From positions 1 through 24,320 of the forward strand of contig JAQGAU010000752.1 in NCBI GenBank assembly GCA_034698045.1: DNA of 24,320 nt, given 5' to 3'. The notes below the pieces were generated by a model, which was not told where the DNA came from, searched no databases, and saw only the letters and a program-made list of their open reading frames with translations. Position numbers and translations under genes: made by a program. Positions 18,099 to 24,320 of this stretch are shown here, in pieces (within the stretch, counting starts at the first letter, position 1; every line of letters begins with the position of its first letter). This DNA is from Paramacrobiotus richtersi. Lineage: Eukaryota > Tardigrada > Eutardigrada > Parachela > Macrobiotidae.

Positions 18099-19287
18099 AT
18101 GTTTCGCGCAGTGATTCTTGCGGCTATTGTTGCCAGCATCAGCGCCCAAACGTGTGTTCCGCCAGATGTCGTATACACCGAAATTGGAGAAAGTAAGGAT
18201 ACTACTGTACATGAAAATTCTGTGAACTTTATTCCTTTCATAATGACATCGCTGGCGCACAAGATACTACGGTTTTTGAAACGCTAGTTGTTAAAACACC
18301 CAATCTCATCTCGTTCATTCACCCGCGCCTTAAAATTCAGAGCCTAACGTTTATGGGTAATCAGAGCGCTTTTTGTTTAGACCTGTACCGAACTATGCTG
18401 TGTGATCTGAATGTTGCGGAGAACGCGGCCGCCCAGATCTCCACAACGGCTCAGAGTGCCTGCACGAAGTTCGAGAATATCGACTTCTTTACGCAGCTGT
18501 TGATAACCATAAATGCCGATAACGCCTGGCTGGACCAGGTAGGAGCCGGCAGCGCTCCCAGTGGAGACGAGTGCATCGGCGTCAACCTCCGCATTGACTT
18601 CGACCTGAAGAACATCCAGGGCAAATCCAACACTCCCGTCAGTTCAACTGACTGCCCGCCCAAATCGTTCGGCGCAGGTTTGTATACTTGCCACATGTAT
18701 ATATATATATGTAGGATTACAAATCGTTGACTGGTTATGAAATACTGACCATATATGTTACTGTATTGTTTCAGTCAGTACTATTTAGTTGTTGATTCGG
18801 CTCCTAGTGAGCGGTCATGTTAAGCAATATGCCGCCACATATATTACAGGCAGATGCAATATGTTATTGTAATAAAACTGAAATAACTCACCCGATTCAA
18901 TGTAAGCAAGCGTCGTTGCTCTCAAGGTATTCGCTTTCCTGTCACGTGTGTCTGTACTTTACAGTGGCTAGCTGCACAGATTCTGTAATGATTCAGATAT
19001 TGCGCGTGTTTGCAGCTCACTCCCAGTACACTGTGCAACGGTTTGGTAAGATCTTGGCCGCTTTGGCCGCTGCTCCTGCCGGTCCCACTCCCCCGGGTAC
19101 TTGGCAAAAGTACGTAGAGGACATAAACAACGGGATTGCCGCAGTGCGGGCTGTGATAACCGCCAACAACGCCGCCGGCTGTTTGGCCGCCACCCAGACG
19201 CTGGCCAACGCTCTCAAGGGAATCCGTTCGTCCTGCGTGATCACTACTACCCCCTCCTCTACCACTACTTTGGCTTACTCCGGTTAG
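18099..19287 (+). CDS. Gene I: secreted eight-cysteine protein, family unknown
   Basis: My model joins 18099-18192, 18381-18677 and 18965-19287, all phase 1, giving 237 residues. Donor AAA|GTAAGG and acceptor TTTTTGTTTAG are strong. For the last exon a second acceptor (19014-19015) also keeps the frame and would shorten it by 17 residues. An ATG at 18099 starts the signal peptide FRAVILAAIVASISAQ; mature protein begins near QTCVPPD. The middle exon is mixed polar with LCDL, SACTKF and DECIG; the last exon is Ala-rich and probably helical (KILAALAAAPAGP, AVRAVITANNAAGC, TQTLANALKG) with a Thr/Ser-rich end. The eight cysteines could pair. It shares no motif with the array around it except the phase-1 signal exon. 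Splice joins are by eye. Confidence 0.65.
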
Positions 19288-20160
19288 CCTTATATTGTGT
19301 TAGGTTTCGTACATTTTTCATTCTTTGTGTTTTTGGTAATTGTTATTCATTGTCATCTTTTGTACGATTTCTAATTGTACAACATGATACCAAACAGCGG
19401 GAATGCTGAATGCTCAAAGTGTCAGTCCGAAAAGCCTGGTGCGCTGATCATTCGACTCTCGATCTGTGCTTGAACTTGTGATTAGCAGAGGTACAACAAG
19501 TACTTATAGTTCATGACACATGCTACCAGTGGTACTGGTACTAGTTGTGTCACTGGTAGTGATACTGGCAGTGGGATGCACCACCAGTTAAGACGCACTA
19601 GACGGATCGTTAGCTTTCAAAAAACATAAACAAAAGAAGCAAAACAAAACTGGTGAAAGTTCGCACCGAAAAGAGCACGTGAAGTGGTAAGCATTCAGCT
19701 CTGATTATTACTATTCTTTATTGGGCATGCATGGTTAATTAGTAAAACGACTGCGACAGAAGCAGTGACGTTTAGCACCGAAAAGCCGTCTCGGCGTCAT
19801 TGCTCTATGCTCTTATCACGTTGTTGCCCTGCTGTTTTCTGTAGCTTGCAATGTCCTTTTCGTGAAAATGTTTTGACTGTGAAACATGTTGACCTGGTGG
19901 TTCGAAGACAATAAACTACGTGGCAGGATGACCAAGGCCAAGTCAAAAAACATGAAATAATGCTGTTTTATATTTCCTTTTGTTGGACAACCAACAACAA
20001 CTTCGTTGCCGTTCCTCACGGATTGCACTATCTTTCAAAAAGTCTCGTTGTCGATTATGCTTGCTTTCACAATGGGTTTCAATTTTCTGGATTCGTTTTG
20101 CTACCTGATGTCTCGAGTGTATATAGGTTGCGAAGATAGTATAAGCAAGTTGTTGCGGAA
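19288..20160. other. Spacer after gene I with short GT/CT-rich repeats
   Basis: No supported gene. Around 19528-19577 a degenerate ACCAGTGG/ACTGGTA/CACTGGTAG motif recurs. The string CACCGAAAAG occurs at about 19664 and 19776. No poly(A) signal of gene I was found by eye. Confidence 0.4.
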
Positions 20161-20800
20161 ATGTTTGAGTTTATGCTGATTACCGTAGCACACTGTCTTC
20201 CACCCGAAGCAACAAACGTTCGCCAACTGCTCCCAAACATTATTCGTAAAGTTCACGAAATATGTGTTATCTTCAACCGAATGTATAGTTATTCTTCTCC
20301 ACATCGAGGTGTACTATGGAACCGAACGGCGCAGCCCGTATGGCCAAGGTCACACACGAGTTCCTCACCCACTTGATTTTGCAGTCATATTATTCGAACG
20401 CCTTTAAGTCTCTCACTCGGTCGATTTTTTTGCAGTCCTATTTGAACGTAGGTAGAGAAGAGATACGACATCAAACTACGTAACGTCGTCACCATAATCT
20501 TAAACGCAGACATGTACAAGCCACGCAGACAAACTCGTGACACTTTCGCTAATTAATCAAAATGTGATCATCTTACGTCGGGTCCGCTTTGTAGCGCTGT
20601 ACATGAAAACCTCCGCATATCACTTTTTGTTGGGTTTATCTGCAGCAAGAACGTTTCAATGGCACTAGAATTTTGTCGCCAGCAAAATAACCCGTTTTTC
20701 TCACTACGGTAAGTATTTCTTCGGGGCAGATGTCAACCCTCGACATGACAGAAATGCCAATGACAAAAGCCTATGCTACCGTAGAAGATTTACAGCCGCG
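20161..20800. repeat. Duplicate of the H-F spacer, upstream of G
   Basis: It aligns with 14600-15153, including the CTTCCACCCGAAGCAACA block at 20197-20214. An H gene would be expected just before it but is not seen, so the H member of this cassette has probably been lost. Confidence 0.6.
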
Positions 20801-20806
20801 TATAAC
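20801..20806 (+). promoter_or_regulatory. TATA candidate of gene G
   Basis: TATAAC aligned with TATATC upstream of F, 103 nt before the start codon. Confidence 0.4.
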
Positions 20807-20903
20807 AAGCACGATTATTATCACACATCTCCGACAAATCGTGATTGCATGACTGGATTGGCACATCCTGTGTTTTCTGTAGTACCTTTTGAACTGCCAC
20901 ATC

Positions 20904-21827
20904 ATGAGGACCAACAGTGTTTATATAGCGACGGTGAGCTGCGCATGGCTACTGGCCACCCTTGATGGCGTACTGTCAATGTCGGGTACGTTCTACGTGG
21001 TATGCTTTACGTAAATTCAATTTGCGTAAATTCAACTCTGAATGCTAAATTTGCGTAAATTAGACTCTCATAACAAGGGCAAAGTCTTGTCCAATGACTG
21101 ATATATAGTATTTAGTACTTTCTTAGCTATCGCAAACAACGGACGTCGTGCACCAAGCCGGCAAAATCTTGACTTCGGTGGTCGGGGAGGAGGATGCCGT
21201 CCCCGTGAGGTTGACGATGAAGATTCCGCGGAGCGACGTCGCATTCATCGGTGCTGCCGAAGATACGGCGATGATTATTACGACTTTGCAGAAGACCGTT
21301 GGCGACATCGCCGCTACCGGGAATATGACTATGACGACTATGATGAGGAATCTGGATGCGACAGACGGCGCAAGCGTTTCTGGGGGAAGCTATGTCGCCG
21401 GTACCGTAGGAGATACGAGGACAGTTTGATTGAGGATTTGCCGACCACAACGAGGCCTACGACGACCACAGAAGAAGAAGATCTTACTGACGACGCCGAT
21501 GTCAAGCCGGTTACGAAAACTACCACCAAATGGGGTATGGGGTTTCAAACCACCCCTAAGACGACGAAGACACCGAAGGTCGCTGAGGAGGAGGAGGATA
21601 CTGAAGACGAGGATCTGCAGAACGATTCACCGGCCAGAACTGCAGCGGCGCTGGGCAAGAGAAAGGTTTCGGGCGCGACGAGCAGCACTACCATCAAAAG
21701 CAGCCAAGCGACAACGAAACCGGTCAGTATTTCAACTGGACGTCCAGCCACATCGCCACCGAAGCCGAGTGTGCCGATAGCAAGTGACAGTGCGAAAACG
21801 ACACCGGCGAACGATGATGAAGAGTAA
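20904..21827 (+). CDS. Gene G: secreted four-cysteine protein with Thr/Glu-rich tail, intact
   Basis: Exon 1 is 20904-20985 (signal peptide VATVSCAWLLATLDGVLS-like) and exon 2 is 21127-21827, giving 260 residues. The domain has C51, C70-C71 and C117 (C-x18-C-C-x45-C), plus an extra C105 in SGCDRRR that F lacks; the odd number leaves one cysteine free or pairing between chains. Conserved parts are GGGCRPREVDDEDSAERRR, DYYDFAEDRWRHRR and KRRKRFW. The tail is TTTRPTTTTEEED, then a TKTTTKWGMGFQTTPKTTK stretch, AARTAAALGKRKVS-like Ala/Lys region, and a Pro/Ser/Thr end to NDDEE. It is the full-length reference for F. A canonical AATAAA follows. Thr/Ser-rich segments may be O-glycosylated after secretion; that is inference. 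Confidence 0.82.
21005..21066 (+). repeat. Short repeats inside intron 1 of G
   Basis: CGTAAATT recurs three times (near 21010, 21024 and 21053), twice preceded by TTTG. The G intron is 141 nt against 85 nt in F; this expansion accounts for most of the difference. Confidence 0.6.
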
Positions 21828-21840
21828 AACGAACAAATGA

Positions 21841-21846
21841 AATAAA
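21841..21846 (+). terminator. Poly(A) signal of gene G (AATAAA)
   Basis: AATAAA stands 14 nt after the stop codon of G. Confidence 0.55.
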
Positions 21847-22965
21847 TGAACAGGCTAGTTTACGATGAGTTCGATGAAGTGCACACGAACTAGATAAGGT
21901 AAATAATCATATATGAAAATAAATATTCTAACGAACTGCTCAAAACTATTACAAACTACGTAATACACTTAAACCTGGACTGGTTGCACATGAGTGATCC
22001 TACCGAACTAGAGAAAGCTTAAACTGGAATTATAACATAAATTCATAACATAAATTCAGTTGCATACCGCTAGATTCAGATCATATACACATTTCAGAAC
22101 ATAAGTGAATGAACGGATAATTTTCACTGTTGCATTTATTTGTACAAAACGAGTTCGAGTAATCAATAACATGTCCTTCGGCTATGGGAAGCATTACTAG
22201 CACATGTACATTGAAGAAAGTCGTAGTGAAGTGACACGGCTTCCAGAATCTGCAATACTAGCGACTATTCGTAAGGCATTCGACGACATAACGTAGTTTC
22301 AACTGCACTTCCATTTTTACACTTTTCGCTCATTGTAATTATTATCACGATCGTTCCACGACCTTCCATGCCCTGCCTCTGAGTCGAAAATTCGGAAGAG
22401 TATTTACGGAAAAACAAACAAATTTGCATAAGAACACAAACCAGTAATAAGAGCAAATGGTAATAAAGTTATAAATGGTAACACGATACGATAATATGAT
22501 GATGAACGACAAGTGAGTTATAGTTTTAACACAAGCAAACGAAACAAAGCAGAAACGATATAAATCTACGCAAAAGTTAAGTATGGATGGGTCTACGATG
22601 TCCGCTCGTGCGGGTTGTCGCACATTTGGTGCGAAAATTTAAACGGAAGTGTGGTCCGCAAAAGTCTTGTTTCTAACCAACTTACACGCACGATATACAA
22701 AAAAATACGTCTAACATAAATAGCACAGTAATTACTCTGTCGGACCGTCGAAAGCATGTTTCTGACAATTTAAATTTCAAATTCAGACCAATCCACGGCT
22801 ACCGTTGATCGTACTCTGGCTGGTACCATAGATGTATCAGTACTTCAAGTTATTATAACTGCAGTAGTTGTTTTAGCGCCAGCTTAGTTGTATAACATTC
22901 CCAGTAAAGAATTGTTGATAGATACACCGTATTCCGAGTAACGCTGCATATCTAGGAGTAAAGAT
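21847..22965. other. Intergenic region between converging genes G and CDC23-like
   Basis: No supported gene on either strand. A 13-nt direct repeat (ATAACATAAATTC, twice) lies at about 22033-22058. Short minus-strand frames near 22265-22623 are not supported. Confidence 0.45.
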
Positions 22966-22971
22966 TTTATT
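22966..22971 (-). terminator. Poly(A) signal of the CDC23-like gene
   Basis: AATAAA on the minus strand (TTTATT on plus) is about 160 nt after the stop codon of the gene. Confidence 0.55.
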
Positions 22972-23133
22972 GAGAAAAGTGAGCAACATCTCCCGCTGGC
23001 TGACCAAGCTAGCGGCACTCATAAGAGAAACCCCATTAAGAATTCAGAACAATTCCCCAAACGCCTTTTTTCATCGACAAGCCGATGCTATCCCAACAAA
23101 TTCGCAAAACTTCCAGTCTCGACAATCGGAATT

Positions 23134-23544
23134 CTACGTGGAATTGGACGGCAGATTCTCCTCATCATCACTAATCAACGCCTCCGGTCCCGCCCCCTCG
23201 GTAACCTCCCCCTCGGCCTTGTCCGCCGTCTTCCCATCGAGATTCTCCAGGAATTCGGTCGCCGCTTTGGCCGTCCCACTGACCCCCACCGCTTTCCGGC
23301 CCCACTCGCGGGCACCCGTCTTGTTCCCGGCGTCGGCCTGCTGTTTGGCCAGGAAGAGGTAGGCCTCGCCCAGATCACCCGCGAACGGGTTGCGGTTGAT
23401 GTCGTCTTTGGCCTTGATGCCCATGTCCTCGCAGTTGTCAATGTAGCGTTCGTAGGCTTTGACCGCCTTGGGTGGGTCGGTTTTACTGTAGATCTTGCCG
23501 AGTTTACCGATGGCGCCGTCCTCTTTGTCACCGTTCTGATAGGC
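23134..23544 (-). CDS. CDC23: CDC23/APC8-like TPR protein, last exon (partial)
   Basis: The exon begins after TTTGTTACAG in phase 0 and encodes 136 residues to the stop. The first ~100 residues look like the last TPR units of APC8/CDC23: AYQNGDKEDGAIGKLGKIY, then PPKAVKAYERYIDN, then GEAYLFLAKQQADAG and TAKAATEFLENL. These fit the AY-x2-GD, KLAK, Y-x-KYI and AFRYLAQY pattern of that protein, recalled from the family. APC8 is a TPR scaffold subunit of the anaphase-promoting complex, the nuclear ubiquitin ligase that drives chromosome separation and mitotic exit. An insertion of about ten residues (KAKDDINRNPFA) sits between two helices. The final 30 residues are acidic (DKAEGEVTEGAG, SDDEENL). 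Upstream exons are beyond the window or past the LINE. Another TPR protein is possible. Confidence 0.6.
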   Translation of the reverse strand, partial: AYQNGDKEDGAIGKLGKIYSKTDPPKAVKAYERYIDNCEDMGIKAKDDINRNPFAGDLGEAYLFLAKQQADAGNKTGAREWGRKAVGVSGTAKAATEFLENLDGKTADKAEGEVTEGAGPEALISDDEENLPSNST

Positions 23545-23817
23545 CTGTAACAAAATAATTGTAAAAGATTATCACAATTTTCTTCGATTTTAGATAAACA
23601 TAAGCAAACAGAAACAGCTAAGCCAGTACAATGACACACACCGTTGATCTGAATCGATGAATGAAAAACCTGAGCAGAGGTAATGGGGAATGTAAAACAT
23701 GAACCCACGATATTCGGTATTTCCACAAGTTGGGCGTAGACAATCAAATACCAGTTGCAAATTTTTTATTATTACTATTCTTCATTGTTTTTTTTTATTC
23801 TAGTTTTTTTCACATCG
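23545..23817. other. Intron or upstream sequence of the CDC23-like gene
   Basis: No coding exon is recognised. A T-rich run at about 23760-23810 borders the LINE reading frame and may mark its 5' truncation point. Confidence 0.35.
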
Positions 23818-24320
23818 TTTGATTCAGCTGCCACACAAATTTCAGTACATAAAATGAGCGAACGAAAAAGTTTCGTTGCTGTAATTCTTTCTAGAGTCTT
23901 GCAGTCTCTGACATCCTGCAAAATGCACTGCTCAACGTCTGGTATGAATATTTTCAGCACTAACAACGATTTGTGTGAAATTTCTGACTCTCTTGTTCTT
24001 GAAAAGTTAGCCTGCATCAACGCTAAAACGTCCAGCGGTAGCTTCGAAATCACCAATAAATTACTGAAGATTGCCGGTTACTCCGTTGTTACTCCTTTGC
24101 GACTAATCTTTACTGCTTGCTTAAATGAAAAAGTTTTTCCATCTGCATGGAAGCAGTCAGTAATTATTCCCGTTCCTAAACAGTCTTGTGATCAAACTGT
24201 AGCTAGCAATCTCAGGCCGATCTCTCTGTTAAAACCTGATTCAAAGGTGCTTGAACGTTGTTTAGTTGAAATCATGAACGAAATTTTTGCGAAGAGCGGA
24301 GCATTGTCTGAGCATCAGTT
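23818..24320 (+). mobile_element. Non-LTR retrotransposon (LINE), reverse transcriptase N-terminal part
   Basis: One uninterrupted plus-strand frame runs to the window edge. It contains the linker before reverse transcriptase (ISDSLVLEKLACINAKTSSG, TNKLLKIAGYSVVTPLRLIF) and the first RT blocks: FPSAWKQSVIIPVPKQ, NLRPISLLKPDSKVLERCLV and GALSEHQ. These match the usual WK-x-A-x-V-x-P-x-K and NYRPISLL-x-SK-x-LE motifs of Jockey/CR1/RTE-type LINEs. The endonuclease domain is not seen upstream, so the copy is 5'-truncated or diverged. It lies antisense to the CDC23-like gene, perhaps within one of its introns. The lack of stop codons over 160 codons suggests a fairly young insertion. Confidence 0.85.

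Noticed and set aside
23175-23747. 190-codon minus-strand frame overlapping the CDC23-like exon
   Set aside because: Shifted frame of the TPR exon; crosses its splice acceptor and is Arg/Pro/Thr-biased.
1-24320. tRNA, rRNA or CRISPR
   Set aside because: No cloverleaf with TTCGA arm and acceptor pairing, no ribosomal sequence and no regularly spaced repeats were found by eye.

Overview
This is nuclear DNA of an animal. Genes are split by short GT...AG introns, and the window holds a class A neuropeptide-type GPCR, the last exon of an APC8/CDC23-like cell-cycle protein and part of a non-LTR retrotransposon. There are no operons, Shine-Dalgarno sites or CRISPR arrays. The invertebrate style, with introns of about 65-340 nt and TATA boxes close to genes, fits an ecdysozoan; a tardigrade is my guess, but no sequence seen here proves it.

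Layout. 1-1325 (minus): 5' part of a rhodopsin-like receptor. 1326-2565: intergenic. 2566-21827 (plus): a birth-and-death array of small secreted-protein genes that I do not recognise from any described family. Intact or nearly intact members are A (2566-3765), C (6417-6983), D (10091-11230), H (13919-14573), F (15245-16034) and G (20904-21827). B (4252-5616) and E (12582-13244) are broken. Smaller relics lie at 9608-9645, 11498-11780, 12030-12070 and 17035-17735. The array is interrupted by an inverted-repeat element (7621-8047), a poorly resolved membrane-protein locus (8341-9334) and an unrelated eight-cysteine secreted protein (18099-19287). 22966-23544 (minus): last exon and poly(A) signal of a CDC23-like gene. 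23818-24320 (plus): LINE reverse transcriptase, cut by the window edge.

The array shares one design. A short first exon encodes a signal peptide and ends in phase 1, usually TCA-G before the GT. Exon 2 then carries, in B, C, D, F and G (and degenerately in E), a charged domain with cysteine pattern C-x18-C-C-x40-45-C, acidic runs followed by an Arg/Trp-rich cluster (such as RRYWRRFCRRYR). The C-terminus varies: one or two copies of a ~60-residue Ala/Ser/Asn/Gln/Gly repeat (A, B, D, E), a Thr/Lys/Pro/Glu-rich tail (F, G), or nothing (C). Most four-cysteine proteins end in a D/E run. A has the repeats without the cysteine domain.

Flanking similarity suggests two ancestral two-gene cassettes, A-B and H-F, copied several times with loss of the upstream gene. 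The A-B type promoters keep the same ordered boxes and a TATA element, so the copies are probably co-expressed. A secreted structural or matrix role (cuticle, egg coat, adhesive or silk-like) is inference from composition only.
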